Source: Lutibacter profundi (GTDB lineage: Bacteria > Bacteroidota > Bacteroidia > Flavobacteriales > Flavobacteriaceae). From it: 64,000 nucleotides of DNA. Shown here piece by piece: positions 45,658 to 54,877 of the stretch. The stretch spans positions 1,518,001 through 1,582,000 of the forward strand of contig NZ_CP013355.1 of the NCBI RefSeq assembly GCF_001543325.1, read 5' to 3'. Position numbers and translations under genes: made by a program. How positions within the stretch are numbered: the first letter of the stretch is position 1; the number at the start of each line of letters is the position of its first letter. The notes below the pieces were generated by a model. That model was not told where the DNA came from. It saw only the letters and a list, made by a program, of their open reading frames with translations, and made no database searches.

Positions 45658-46500
45658 ATGAAAAAATTAGTTGTATTAATTATTGTAACATCGGTGATGT
45701 TAAGTTCATGTGTATCTCAAAAAAAATACACTGAATTAGAAGGAAATTTCAATAAAAAAAATCAGGAGTTAGTGGATGCTAAAGCTGACTTAATGAAATG
45801 TAGAATTGAAAACGAAGGTAAAATTACCTCACTTGAACAACAGGTAATTGATTTAAGGAAGGATAAAGAAAAAACATTAGAATATGTTGATAATTTAACT
45901 GTACTATCTAAATCTGCTTCAGAGAACATTAAAGAAACGCTATCTCAAATGGGTAAAAAAGATGAGTACATTAAATACATTCAAAAAGCAATTACCCGCA
46001 AAGACTCTATTAATTTAGCTCTAGGGTTTAAATTAAAAAGCGTGCTAAAAGAAGGGTTTAGTGATGAAGATATACAAGTTGATGTTGAAAAAACAGTTGT
46101 ATATATTTCTATAGCAGATAAATTATTATTTAAGAGTGGTAGTTCAACCATTTCTAACAATGCAAAAAAAGTATTAGGTAAAGTTGCTGAAGTAATTGCA
46201 GCACAACCAGAATTAGAAGTTATGGTTGAAGGTTATACCGATAATAAAAAAGTTATTAAAAACTCAAGTATTAAAGATAACTGGGATTTAAGTGTTAAGC
46301 GTTCTACAGCTGTAATTAGAGTATTGCAAAACGATTTTAACATTGAGCCAAGTCGTTTGGTTGCCGCTGGAAGAAGTGAATATAAACCTTTAGAGAGTAA
46401 CGATACGGTTGAGGGTAGAGCTAGAAACAGAAGAACAAGAATTGTTTTAATGCCTAAACTAGATCAGTTTTTCAATTTATTAGAAAGTAAGGTTGAGTAA
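45658..46500 (+). CDS. OmpA-family lipoprotein with coiled coil
   Basis: A 280-residue lipoprotein (signal ending LSSC, Cys18). A coiled coil (about 25-110) is followed by a C-terminal OmpA-like peptidoglycan-binding domain (about 140-270). LFKSGSSTISNNAKKVL, VEGYTDNKKV and the ARNRRTRIVLMP end show the Asp/Arg pair that grips diaminopimelate. It probably links the outer membrane to the cell wall. A MITE-like palindromic element follows 24 bases after its stop. Confidence 0.9.
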   Translation: MKKLVVLIIVTSVMLSSCVSQKKYTELEGNFNKKNQELVDAKADLMKCRIENEGKITSLEQQVIDLRKDKEKTLEYVDNLTVLSKSASENIKETLSQMGKKDEYIKYIQKAITRKDSINLALGFKLKSVLKEGFSDEDIQVDVEKTVVYISIADKLLFKSGSSTISNNAKKVLGKVAEVIAAQPELEVMVEGYTDNKKVIKNSSIKDNWDLSVKRSTAVIRVLQNDFNIEPSRLVAAGRSEYKPLESNDTVEGRARNRRTRIVLMPKLDQFFNLLESKVE

Positions 46501-46524
46501 TAACCTTATTATTTATTACATAAA

Positions 46525-46659
46525 AAGAGGCTGTCTGAAAAGCAATTATACTTGTCATTTTGAACAAAGTGAAAAATACCAACACCTTGATATATAAGTG
46601 TTTAATTTCAAAGAGATTCTTCATTTACATTCAGAATGACACTTTTTAGACAGCCTCTT
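46525..46659. mobile_element. MITE-like palindromic element, copy A
   Basis: A 135-bp non-coding element bounded by 18-bp terminal inverted repeats (AAGAGGCTGTCTGAAAAG at the left; CTTTTTAGACAGCCTCTT at the right, one mismatch). Inner arms TGTCATTTTGA and TCAGAATGACA extend the palindrome to a long imperfect hairpin with a central loop. It matches copy B (61425-61559) with no gaps and about five differences. No flanking direct repeat is visible at this copy. It lies between two converging genes; its right end touches the stop codon of the minus-strand gene at 46660. No transposase gene is in the window. Confidence 0.8.
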
Positions 46660-47037
46660 TTAGTTTAATTGAACATCTATAAATTGCAAACCATCATACT
46701 GCAATAAATATTCTTCATTTAAAGTTGGTGGTTTTGATTTATTGTTCACAGCACCTAACCCAACACCTGCAAATATAATTTTAGCGTTATTTTTTTGTGC
46801 ATGATTTTTAAAAGTTTCCATCCAAATAACATCATAAGTTATTGGATTGTCAGAAATACCTATTGCTTTTACTAGAACAAAATAGCGTATATTATTCTTA
46901 TCAACACAAACATATTGTGGATGCTTCTTTAATTTGCTATTAATGGCAATAAATTCATAACCTTTTGCTTGCAAATCTTTCCCTACAATATTCATTGCCA
47001 GATTATGTAATTCTTGTTTTGTAAGTGGTCTACTCAT
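46660..47037 (-). CDS. Conserved protein downstream of nqrF, function unknown
   Basis: A 125-residue soluble protein without signal peptide. Conserved-looking features are an N-terminal helix (KQELHNLAMNIVGKDLQ), YVCVDKNNIRYFVLVKA, a GVGLGAVN turn and LLQYDGLQFI. Homologues next to nqrF in Flavobacteriia have, in my memory, sometimes been mislabelled as NqrF; no NqrF motif is present. A terminator separates it from nqrF, so it may be only partly co-expressed. Its stop codon directly abuts MITE-like copy A. Confidence 0.65.
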   Translation of the reverse strand: MSRPLTKQELHNLAMNIVGKDLQAKGYEFIAINSKLKKHPQYVCVDKNNIRYFVLVKAIGISDNPITYDVIWMETFKNHAQKNNAKIIFAGVGLGAVNNKSKPPTLNEEYLLQYDGLQFIDVQLN

Positions 47038-47053
47038 AATAAAAAGTTATAAA

Positions 47054-47081
47054 AAAATCCGATACAAAAATATCGGATTTT
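47054..47081. terminator. Terminator after nqrF
   Basis: Perfect 11-bp stem (47054-47064 with 47071-47081), core ATCCGATA / TATCGGAT, A and T runs. On the minus strand it follows the nqrF stop (47106) by 24 bases. Confidence 0.8.
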
Positions 47082-47105
47082 AATTCATATGTATGTATTT
47101 TTAGT

Positions 47106-48419
47106 TTATCCACCAAAATCATCAAATCTAATATTCTCATCTGGCATTCCAAAATCTTGACCCATTTTCTGAACAGCTTTATTCATTAATGGAGGTCCAC
47201 AAAAATACAATTCAATATCTTCTGGAGCTTCGTGTTTAGATAAATACTCGTCTATTACCGCTTGGTGAACAAATCCCGTAAATCCATCGCCTTCAGTATC
47301 ATTCACATCTTTTTTATTTACCCAGTTATCTTCTGGAGCAGGTTCAGATAGCACAACATAAAATTTAAAATTATCAAATTCATTTTCTAATTCATGGAAA
47401 TGTTTTAAATAAAATAATTCGCGTTTAGAACGACCTCCATACCAATAGGTTACTTTCCTTTTAGTTTTTAAAGTTTTAAACAAGTGATATAAGTGTGAAC
47501 GCATTGGAGCCATACCTGCACCTCCACCAACATACAACATTTCAGCATCAGATTCATTTATAAAGAATTCACCGTAAGGCCCAGAAATTACTACTTTGTC
47601 ACCCGGTTTACGAGAAAAAATGTACGATGAAGCGATACCTGGATTTACATCCATCCAAGCATTTTTAGTTCTATCCCAAGGTGGTGTTGCTACACGAACA
47701 TTTAGCATAATTTCTCTTCCTTCAGCAGGATAAGACGCCATTGAATAAGCACGTTCAACTGGTTCTTGGTTAACCATTTTAAGTGACCATAAACCAAATT
47801 TATCCCATTCTAATTTAAATTTATCAGGTGTTTCATGCTCTTCTGGATGAGCCGTAATATCAATATCAGAGAAATTTACTTCACAAGCTGGAATTTCAAT
47901 TTGAATATATCCACCAGCTTTATAACCCATATCTTCAGGAATTTCAACAACAAATTCCTTAATAAAGGATGCTACATTATAATTTCTAACAACTGTACCT
48001 TCCCATTTTTTAATACCAAAAACTTCTTCAGGAATAGAAATATCCATATCCTGTTTAACTTTTACCTGACAGGCCAAACGAATACCGTCTTGCAATTGTT
48101 TTCTTGTAAAATTAGGTATTTCTGTAGGTAATGCTTCTCCTCCTCCAGAGTGTACATAGCATTCGCATTGAAGACAAGTTCCTCCTCCTCCACAAGCTGA
48201 CGGCAGAAATATTTTTTCGTTACTCAACGTAGTTAATAGAGTGCTTCCTGAAGCTACTTCAATTTCTTTCTCTCCATTAATTTTAATTTTGACAGGTCCT
48301 GAAGGTGATAGTTTTTGTTTTACAAACAATAATAAAGCAACTAGCAATAGTGTTAAAACTAAAAATGCTACTACTGTTGCTACAATTGTACCTAAGGTAT
48401 TTGCTGCTAATATAATCAT
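47106..48419 (-). CDS. nqrF: Na+-translocating NADH:quinone reductase subunit F
   Basis: A 437-residue subunit that takes electrons from NADH. One N-terminal transmembrane helix (about 8-32), a [2Fe-2S] ferredoxin domain (CGGGGTCLQCEC near 76-87, plus RLACQ), an FAD domain (RAYSMASYP) and an NADH domain (GGAGMAPMRSHL, YFCGPPLM) are in order. Its start overlaps the nqrE stop by one base. Last of the six nqr genes. Confidence 0.97.
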   Translation of the reverse strand: MIILAANTLGTIVATVVAFLVLTLLLVALLLFVKQKLSPSGPVKIKINGEKEIEVASGSTLLTTLSNEKIFLPSACGGGGTCLQCECYVHSGGGEALPTEIPNFTRKQLQDGIRLACQVKVKQDMDISIPEEVFGIKKWEGTVVRNYNVASFIKEFVVEIPEDMGYKAGGYIQIEIPACEVNFSDIDITAHPEEHETPDKFKLEWDKFGLWSLKMVNQEPVERAYSMASYPAEGREIMLNVRVATPPWDRTKNAWMDVNPGIASSYIFSRKPGDKVVISGPYGEFFINESDAEMLYVGGGAGMAPMRSHLYHLFKTLKTKRKVTYWYGGRSKRELFYLKHFHELENEFDNFKFYVVLSEPAPEDNWVNKKDVNDTEGDGFTGFVHQAVIDEYLSKHEAPEDIELYFCGPPLMNKAVQKMGQDFGMPDENIRFDDFGG

Positions 48420-49168
48420 TACTCTTTAATTTCTTTTTCGTTATTCGCTAAATTATTAGCATTTTTGGTTACTTCAAGTTGAGCTGTTTTTTCTTTAGTT
48501 TCTTTAATTTTCTCAATTTGAGTTGTTTCTTTTTTAACTTCCTTTTTATCACCTCCAGTTAACATTCCTCCAAAACTCATAAACCCAATAGCCATTAAAC
48601 CAGTAATAATAAATGTAATTCCTAAACCTCTTAAAGGTGCTGGCACATTTGAATATCTAATTTTTTCACGAATAGCTGCAATTGCTAAAATGGCTAAGAA
48701 CCAACCAATTCCTGAGCTCACACCGTAATTAAAAGCCAATCCAAAAGATTCAATTTCACGAGATTGCATAAACAATGAGCCTCCTAAAATTGCACAGTTT
48801 ACGGCAATTAGTGGTAAAAATATTCCAAGTGAATTATATAAACCAGGAGCAAATTTTTCTACAATTATTTCTACCAATTGTACCATTGTAGCAATAGTTG
48901 CAATAAACATAATAAATGACAAGAAACTTAAATCAATATCTGCATATTCTTCCCCTAGCCATTTTAAAGCTCCTTCTTGTAAAATATATTGATCCAACAA
49001 CCAGTTTAGAGGAACTGTAATAGCCATTACAAATATAACTGCCGCTCCTAATCCTACAGCTGTTGATACTTTTTTAGATACGGCTAGGTACGAACACATT
49101 CCTAAGAATGTTGCAAACACCATGTTATCTATAAATATTGCCTTAAAAAATAATTCTAAATGTTCCAT
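48419..49168 (-). CDS. nqrE: Na+-translocating NADH:quinone reductase subunit E
   Basis: A 249-residue membrane subunit with six helices over about the first 205 residues (ELFFKAIFIDNMVFATFLGMC at the start). A Cys in GMCSYLA and one in NCAILGGS are the ligands of the intramembrane [2Fe-2S] centre shared with NqrD. A charged Lys/Glu tail of about 40 residues follows the last helix, making the protein longer than the proteobacterial form. Confidence 0.95.
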   Translation of the reverse strand: MEHLELFFKAIFIDNMVFATFLGMCSYLAVSKKVSTAVGLGAAVIFVMAITVPLNWLLDQYILQEGALKWLGEEYADIDLSFLSFIMFIATIATMVQLVEIIVEKFAPGLYNSLGIFLPLIAVNCAILGGSLFMQSREIESFGLAFNYGVSSGIGWFLAILAIAAIREKIRYSNVPAPLRGLGITFIITGLMAIGFMSFGGMLTGGDKKEVKKETTQIEKIKETKEKTAQLEVTKNANNLANNEKEIKE

Positions 49169-49173
49169 ACTAC

Positions 49174-49821
49174 TTAATTATCTTCAATTAATGCTTCATT
49201 TCTTGAGCGTTGTACCCATATTATAATTCCTAACGTTATTAACGCCATTGGTGCTAACAGCATAAATCCATTATTTTCATAACCGTAAGCATACACTCCT
49301 GTTTTCTCAATAGAATCTCCTAATACTTTAAACCCTAATAATGTTCCTGATCCTAATAATTCTCTGAAAAATCCGACAATTACTAGAATTATACCATAAC
49401 CTAATGCGTTTCCTATTCCATCTAAAAATGATCTCCAAGGTCCGTTTGCTAAAGCAAATGCTTCAAAACGCCCCATAATGATACAATTTGTAATAATTAA
49501 CCCTACAAATACAGACAATGTTTTACTCAATTCATATGCGTATGCTTTCAATACTAAATCAACTATTATAACCAATGCAGCAACTACAATTAATTGAACA
49601 ATAATTCTAATTTTGGGTGGTATAATATTTCTCAGTAATGAAATTACTACGTTCCCCATAGCGAGTACAAACAATACTGCTAATGCCATCACAATAGATG
49701 CTTTTAATTCAGCTGTAATTGCTAATGCTGAACAAATTCCTAAAACCTGAATAGTAATAGGGTTATTATCAGCTAGCGGGTCTGTTATTAATTTTGCGTC
49801 TTTTTTTGATAAAAGTCCCAT
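49174..49821 (-). CDS. nqrD: Na+-translocating NADH:quinone reductase subunit D
   Basis: A 215-residue six-helix membrane subunit. Cysteines in LGICSALAIT and TNCIIMGRFEAFAL provide the NqrD ligands of the NqrD/E iron-sulfur centre. Gaps to its neighbours are 4-5 bases. Confidence 0.95.
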   Translation of the reverse strand: MGLLSKKDAKLITDPLADNNPITIQVLGICSALAITAELKASIVMALAVLFVLAMGNVVISLLRNIIPPKIRIIVQLIVVAALVIIVDLVLKAYAYELSKTLSVFVGLIITNCIIMGRFEAFALANGPWRSFLDGIGNALGYGIILVIVGFFRELLGSGTLLGFKVLGDSIEKTGVYAYGYENNGFMLLAPMALITLGIIIWVQRSRNEALIEDN

Positions 49822-49825
49822 AAAA

Positions 49826-50572
49826 TTATTGCTTTAATGTTTTTAAATATGGTATATACATCGCTAAATCTTTTTTTAGCATTTCTGACAAACCATTTCC
49901 TGTTATGGTAGCTCCTGCAATTGCATCTACTTCAAAATCTGTTTTATCTAAATTTTTAGGGTCTGAATTTCCTTTAGATACAGAAATTCCTTTAAATAAA
50001 TCTCCATCTAAAATATGTTCACCTTCAAAATCATCCATAAAAAATCGTTCTTTTATATTTGATCCTAAACCTGGTGTTTCACCCGCATGATCAAAATACA
50101 CTCCTTGAACCACCAATTGATTATCTAATGCTACATAGCCCCAAATTGCATCCCATAACCCCTTACCTCTAACAGGAATAATATAATATTTTTGATTATC
50201 CTTATTTCCAATAAATAGTGGAAGTCTTCTTTTATAATTGGGGTCTTTTGCAGCAGCAGCTTCTTTTTTAAGATCTATTAAATAGGCTTTATCATCTTCT
50301 ACAGCTTTATTTCCTGTAATTACTATTTGTTTGGTAATATATTTAGAAAACTCACTTGCTACTTTGTCTTTCGAAACAAAAACAACACTACTTTCATCGT
50401 TTTCATTGATACCCATTGCGTATAAAATATTTTGTTGTTTTTCTATACGTTTATTCTCAGCTATTTTATCTTTTAATGATGATGACACAAAAGCTAACAA
50501 TGTTCCAACTATAAGTACCATCCCAGTTGCAAACAGTATTGTATATACGTTACTTTCAGTATTTTTAGCCAT
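49826..50572 (-). CDS. nqrC: Na+-translocating NADH:quinone reductase subunit C
   Basis: A 248-residue subunit with one N-terminal helix (about 8-30) and a periplasmic flavin domain. The FMN-attachment motif is AGATITGNG near residue 225 (the usual S/A-GAT-x-T). HAGETPGLG is also conserved. FMN would be added by the ApbE encoded at 44533. The start overlaps the end of nqrB by 8 bases. Confidence 0.96.
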   Translation of the reverse strand: MAKNTESNVYTILFATGMVLIVGTLLAFVSSSLKDKIAENKRIEKQQNILYAMGINENDESSVVFVSKDKVASEFSKYITKQIVITGNKAVEDDKAYLIDLKKEAAAAKDPNYKRRLPLFIGNKDNQKYYIIPVRGKGLWDAIWGYVALDNQLVVQGVYFDHAGETPGLGSNIKERFFMDDFEGEHILDGDLFKGISVSKGNSDPKNLDKTDFEVDAIAGATITGNGLSEMLKKDLAMYIPYLKTLKQ

Positions 50573-51788
50573 AGTTTTTTATTATAATTTTTTGTACTTT
50601 TAATCGTTTTAGCCTTCTTTTTATGTTCCCAAGAATCACATAATGATCAATGGTAGGTGCAAAAACGTTCATTAATAAAATTGCGAGCATTACACCTTCT
50701 GGATAAGCTGGATTGAAAACACGAATCATAATTGAAATAAATCCAATTAAAAATCCATAAATCCACTTTCCTTTATTTGTTTGCGAACCAGTTACAGGGT
50801 CAGTAGCCATAAATACAACTCCAAAAGCAAATCCTCCAATTATTAAATGTTCCCAATAAGGTGTGGTCATCAAGTCATAAAATTTACTTCCTTCTGTAAT
50901 CCAGCCAGCAGTTACAACACCGTTAAATATAAGTCCCATAACAATTGCTCCAATTATTGCTGACAGCATAATTCTCCAGCTGGCTATTTTGGTAAACAAT
51001 AAATATAGAGCTCCCAATAAAATTAAGAGTGTTGATGTTTCTCCAACTGATCCTGGAATAAATCCATAAAACATATCCCACGTTGAATATACTAAGTCTT
51101 TTCCTTGAGCTAAACCTCCTAAAATAGTTTCACCTGATATGGCATCTGGCGTTCCCTTTAATGCATTGGCTCCTGCTACCCAAACTTTATCACCACTCAT
51201 CCATGTTGGATATGCAAAAAATAAGAATGCTCTAATAGTTAATGCTGGATTTAAAATATTCATTCCTGTTCCTCCAAAAACTTCTTTTCCTATAACTACA
51301 CCAAAAACAATTGCTACTGCAAGCATCCAAAGAGGCGTATCAATAGGTATAATTAAGGGAACCAACATACCTGTTACAAAATAACCTTCTTCTACTTCAT
51401 GTTTATTAATAGTTGCGAAAAACACTTCTATCCCTAACCCTACAACGTAAGAAACAAGTATAAGAGGTATTAATTTTACAGCACCAATGTAAAGGTTATC
51501 TAAATTCCAAAAATCACCACTAAAAAAGGACATTCCTTCAGGAAAACCATTAATTGCGGCATTGTGTTGAAATCCAACGTTAAACATCCCAAAAATTAAT
51601 ATTGGAATTAAAGGTATTATAACATTTGTCATAACACGTTTTAAATCATCAGCTCCTTTTATATGACCTCCCGAATGTGTTGTTTCATTAGGTGTATACA
51701 CGAAAGTATGAAAGGCCGAATAAGCAGACAACCACTTTTTACCCTTTCCCTTTTCTTTTATATTATGTAATTTTTCTTTTAATCCCAT
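50565..51788 (-). CDS. nqrB: Na+-translocating NADH:quinone reductase subunit B
   Basis: A 407-residue membrane subunit with about ten helices. The covalent FMN site lies in GSVGETSTLL. GGTGMNILNPALTIRAF and ATDPVTGSQTNKGK are conserved. It binds FMN, riboflavin and quinone, and forms the Na+ path with NqrD and NqrE. Confidence 0.96.
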   Translation of the reverse strand: MGLKEKLHNIKEKGKGKKWLSAYSAFHTFVYTPNETTHSGGHIKGADDLKRVMTNVIIPLIPILIFGMFNVGFQHNAAINGFPEGMSFFSGDFWNLDNLYIGAVKLIPLILVSYVVGLGIEVFFATINKHEVEEGYFVTGMLVPLIIPIDTPLWMLAVAIVFGVVIGKEVFGGTGMNILNPALTIRAFLFFAYPTWMSGDKVWVAGANALKGTPDAISGETILGGLAQGKDLVYSTWDMFYGFIPGSVGETSTLLILLGALYLLFTKIASWRIMLSAIIGAIVMGLIFNGVVTAGWITEGSKFYDLMTTPYWEHLIIGGFAFGVVFMATDPVTGSQTNKGKWIYGFLIGFISIMIRVFNPAYPEGVMLAILLMNVFAPTIDHYVILGNIKRRLKRLKVQKIIIKNYG

Positions 51789-51792
51789 AATT

Positions 51793-53142
51793 TTATCCTA
51801 TTTCTTTTAACATTAAGTCTAAGCCTTTTCTAATAATTTCTTGATGAGGTTGTTTAGAAACGCACACAAATTCAGTTAAGGCAAAATCTTCAGGAGCAAC
51901 TTCATACATTCCTAATTGTTCCATTTCATCTAAATCTTTATACATACAAGATTTTAATAATTGTATTGGATAAATATCAAGAGGAAAAACCTCTTCATAA
52001 ATACCTGTAACAACAAATGCTCTATGCTCTCCATTGGTATTTGTATTTAAATCAAACTTTTTATTTGGGAATAACCATGAAAAAGTTAAAGCTCTTGAAG
52101 TTGAAATTTTATTGAAAATTGGCTTAATCCACCCAAAAAATTCATAGTCATTTCCTTCAGGAATTACTGTAACCATATTGTTGTAATACCCTAATACTCC
52201 TTTTATATCTTGTGCAATACCTGTTAATACATTTCCACTTATAATTCTATTGTCACCTTTTTTTAACTTTCCTCCAACGATAGAATTTATAGCTGCTCCT
52301 ATTTTAGTTTTATAATACTTAGGCATTTCAACCGATGATCCTGCCAAAGCAATTATACGTTCAGCATTAAATTTACCCGTTAAAAGTAACTCTCCAATAA
52401 TTACTAAATCTTGAGGTGTCACCGTCCAAACTACTTCTCCTTTATTTATAGGGTCAATTTTTGCAATTTGAGTTCCTACATTTCCTGAAGGATGTGGGCC
52501 TGAAACTTTATGCAAGGAAATATCATTTAACCCTGCAAATGGTGAATTTGAATTTTTACCAATAGAAACATGAACTTTCCCTGCTGTTAACTTGCTTAAA
52601 GCCGTAACAGCTGCTTGCAATTCCTTTTCTTTCCCTACCAATACGTAATCGTAATCGGCTGCCAAAGGAGCACTTGCATACGCCGAAATAAAAATTGCCT
52701 TAGGGTCTTTTTCAGTATTTGCAATTACATCATAAGGTCTCTGTTTAATAAATGGCCAGCACCCTGAAGCTAATAAATGACTTTTAATTTCTTCAGCTTT
52801 CATTGATTTCGGGTCTTTTGTACCAAAATCAAAAAAATGTTGTTCACTATCAGCTTGTATTTTAATGGCTAATAATTTTCTTTTTTCACCACGTATAATA
52901 TCAACCACTTCACCACTTACCGGAGAAGGAAATTTCATTTCTTCGTTAGCTTTATTATAAAAAACTGGTTCTCCAGCTTTTATTTTAGCACCAACTTTTA
53001 CTGATAATTTTGGAATAATACTGTGGAAATCTACAGGTTTTAATGTATAAACATTACTAGATACAGCGTTTTCGGTAACTTTCTCGGCTTCACCTTTTAG
53101 CTTTATATCTAAACCTTTTTTAATCTGAATGTCTTTTGACAT
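51793..53142 (-). CDS. nqrA: Na+-translocating NADH:quinone reductase subunit A
   Basis: A 449-residue peripheral subunit at the cytoplasmic face, which binds quinone. The opening IKKGLDIKLKGEAE, then FPSPVSGEVV and the HPSGNVGTQI segment are typical. First gene of nqrABCDEF; a perfect -7 box lies 36 bases upstream. Confidence 0.96.
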   Translation of the reverse strand: MSKDIQIKKGLDIKLKGEAEKVTENAVSSNVYTLKPVDFHSIIPKLSVKVGAKIKAGEPVFYNKANEEMKFPSPVSGEVVDIIRGEKRKLLAIKIQADSEQHFFDFGTKDPKSMKAEEIKSHLLASGCWPFIKQRPYDVIANTEKDPKAIFISAYASAPLAADYDYVLVGKEKELQAAVTALSKLTAGKVHVSIGKNSNSPFAGLNDISLHKVSGPHPSGNVGTQIAKIDPINKGEVVWTVTPQDLVIIGELLLTGKFNAERIIALAGSSVEMPKYYKTKIGAAINSIVGGKLKKGDNRIISGNVLTGIAQDIKGVLGYYNNMVTVIPEGNDYEFFGWIKPIFNKISTSRALTFSWLFPNKKFDLNTNTNGEHRAFVVTGIYEEVFPLDIYPIQLLKSCMYKDLDEMEQLGMYEVAPEDFALTEFVCVSKQPHQEIIRKGLDLMLKEIG

Positions 53143-53177
53143 ATATTTAGTTTATTTAATAGTCTTAGAAAACGGAG

Positions 53178-53185
53178 CAAAAATA
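53178..53185 (-). promoter_or_regulatory. -7 box of the nqr operon
   Basis: Perfect TATTTTTG on the minus strand, 35 bases before the nqrA ATG at 53142. Confidence 0.6.
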
Positions 53186-53461
53186 ACAATTTCTAAGGTA
53201 AGATTTATGATTTTTATCATGTTTTTTGTTACATTTATTTGCTTGTGGTTACAAACCATAATTTTATTAATAAATAAAAGGAATTTAAATGAAATTCTTA
53301 TTCTAAAATTTACAATCCTTGTTATTCATTATAAGTTTAATAAATTAACATTTACCAATCTAAAGGAGTCTTTTTCTATAGAAAATTGTATTGAGAACTG
53401 CTTTTAGGTCGAGTTATTTTTATCCTTCACATTAAAAGTTTATGTGTTTACCATAAGAAAA

Positions 53462-53551
53462 ATGAGGTTTTACCTTACTTTCAGTTTTATTAGCCTTCTA
53501 ATTTTAGTTTTAATACTTTTGCTCTTACCTTTTTGGTATTATTATTGTTAA
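53462..53551 (+). CDS. Possible 29-residue hydrophobic microprotein
   Basis: ATG at 53462 to TAA at 53549-53551 gives 29 residues, MRFYLTFSF followed by a Leu/Ile/Val run and an aromatic end (FWYYYC). This is one transmembrane helix with a positive N-terminus. It ends 28 bases before the TTG of the T9SS plug gene, so it could be expressed with it. AT-rich DNA encodes hydrophobic runs easily, so this may be chance. Confidence 0.3.
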   Translation: MRFYLTFSFISLLILVLILLLLPFWYYYC

Positions 53552-53579
53552 TTTAACTACTAAATAAACCTTAATTATT

Positions 53580-54824
53580 TTGAAAAAATATCTTCTATTT
53601 TTCTTTTATATCTATTTCGTTCAATTCGGTTATTCACAATCTGATTTTACGGAACCCGATTATATTAAAACTATTATTTTCAAACCAACCGCTACAAACA
53701 ATTATGCACCTATAATTAGACTAGGAGAAAAATTAGTACTTACTTTTGACGACTTAAATGCCGATGAGCATAACTACACTTATAAAATTGAGCATTGTAC
53801 TTTAGATTGGGAAATTTCTAATCTATCTGAGTTTGAATTTATAACTGGTTATGCCGAAGACAGAATTAGAGATTTTGAAAACTCAGTTAACACCTTACAA
53901 CCTTATACAAACTATAGCTTAACAATTCCAAATGAAGCTACTAAAATTAAAATATCTGGGAATTATATATTGTCTGTGATAAATGAAGATGAACAAGTTG
54001 TTTTTAAAAGAAAGTTTGTAGTTTACGAACCTAAAGTTACTGTTGGAGTTTCCATTTATAAAAGTAGAGATATTTCAACAATTGACACCAAACAGTCTGT
54101 TGAATTTATTATTAATCACCCAAATTACAGAATTAACAATCCAAGTTTAGAAATTATACCTGTTATTCTTCAAAATAACAATTGGCAAACGGCAATTATT
54201 GGGTTAAAGCCTCAATTTTATAGAGGAACCCAACTACTGTATAAATACAATAAAGAAACTAGTTTTTGGGGAGGTAATGAATTTTTATTTTTCGATTCAA
54301 AATCAATCAGAAATTCAACTTTAAACATTGCTAAAGTTGAACTTGGCCAAGAATTATATCACACCTATTTATATACAAACGAAGGAAGAATTGGCAAGCC
54401 TTACACGTTATTTCCTGATATTAATGGAAACTTTATAATTAGAACACTTGATGGAAATAACAGCAATTTAGATGCCGATTATAGTTGGGTTCATTTTTCA
54501 TTAGAAAGCTTTGAAAATTTAGAGGAAAAAGACATTTATGTTAGCGGAAATTACAATAATTGGCTGTTAAACAAAACCAACAAACTTCATTATAATACAA
54601 ATTCAGGTTTATATGAAGCAACAATATTACTTAAACAAGGATTCTACAATTACCAATACGTTACCAAAACTAAAAAGGGTATTATTAGCAATCATGATAT
54701 TGATGGTTCTTATTATCAAACTGAAAACGATTATACGGTTTTCGTTTATTATAAAAAGTTTGGAGATAGATATACAAAAGTAATTGGTATTGGTTATGGT
54801 AATTCTGAAAAAGTAAATAATTAA
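53580..54824 (+). CDS. Type IX secretion system plug protein (DUF5103)
   Basis: A 414-residue secreted protein with signal peptide ending near GYSQ (20). The DUF5103 pattern is clear: YIKTIIFKP, APIIRLGEKLVLTFDDLNADEHNY and YKIEHCTLDW near the start, several Ig-like beta segments, and a C-terminal YVSGNYNNWLLN. In the type IX system the plug protein closes the periplasmic side of the SprA translocon. TTG 53580 is the only start that retains the whole signal peptide. A usual -7 box was not seen. Confidence 0.9.
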   Translation: MKKYLLFFFYIYFVQFGYSQSDFTEPDYIKTIIFKPTATNNYAPIIRLGEKLVLTFDDLNADEHNYTYKIEHCTLDWEISNLSEFEFITGYAEDRIRDFENSVNTLQPYTNYSLTIPNEATKIKISGNYILSVINEDEQVVFKRKFVVYEPKVTVGVSIYKSRDISTIDTKQSVEFIINHPNYRINNPSLEIIPVILQNNNWQTAIIGLKPQFYRGTQLLYKYNKETSFWGGNEFLFFDSKSIRNSTLNIAKVELGQELYHTYLYTNEGRIGKPYTLFPDINGNFIIRTLDGNNSNLDADYSWVHFSLESFENLEEKDIYVSGNYNNWLLNKTNKLHYNTNSGLYEATILLKQGFYNYQYVTKTKKGIISNHDIDGSYYQTENDYTVFVYYKKFGDRYTKVIGIGYGNSEKVNN

Positions 54825-54846
54825 TTTTTTGATTTTATAATTTTAG

Positions 54847-54854
54847 TATCTTTG
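54847..54854 (+). promoter_or_regulatory. -7 box of apaG
   Basis: Perfect TATCTTTG, 23 bases before the ATG at 54878. A TTG at 54829-54831 lies 15 bases upstream, closer than the usual 17-23. Confidence 0.65.
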
Positions 54855-54877
54855 ACCTTTAAAAACAGTAAGTTACT

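Larger units (their letters stand above)
53143..53579. other. 437-base intergenic region, nqrA to T9SS plug gene
   Basis: The region separates two divergent genes. It holds the nqrA -7 box near its left end and a small hydrophobic ORF (53462-53551). I see no RNA gene, no strong hairpin and no repeat. A longer plus-strand frame, 53129-53407, starts inside nqrA antisense and has no supporting signal. Confidence 0.6.

Noticed and set aside
53129-53407. Plus-strand 92-residue frame between nqrA and the T9SS plug gene
   Set aside because: It starts within nqrA on the opposite strand, covers the nqrA promoter and shows no family pattern or own -7 box. The hydrophobic parts are expected from AT-rich DNA.
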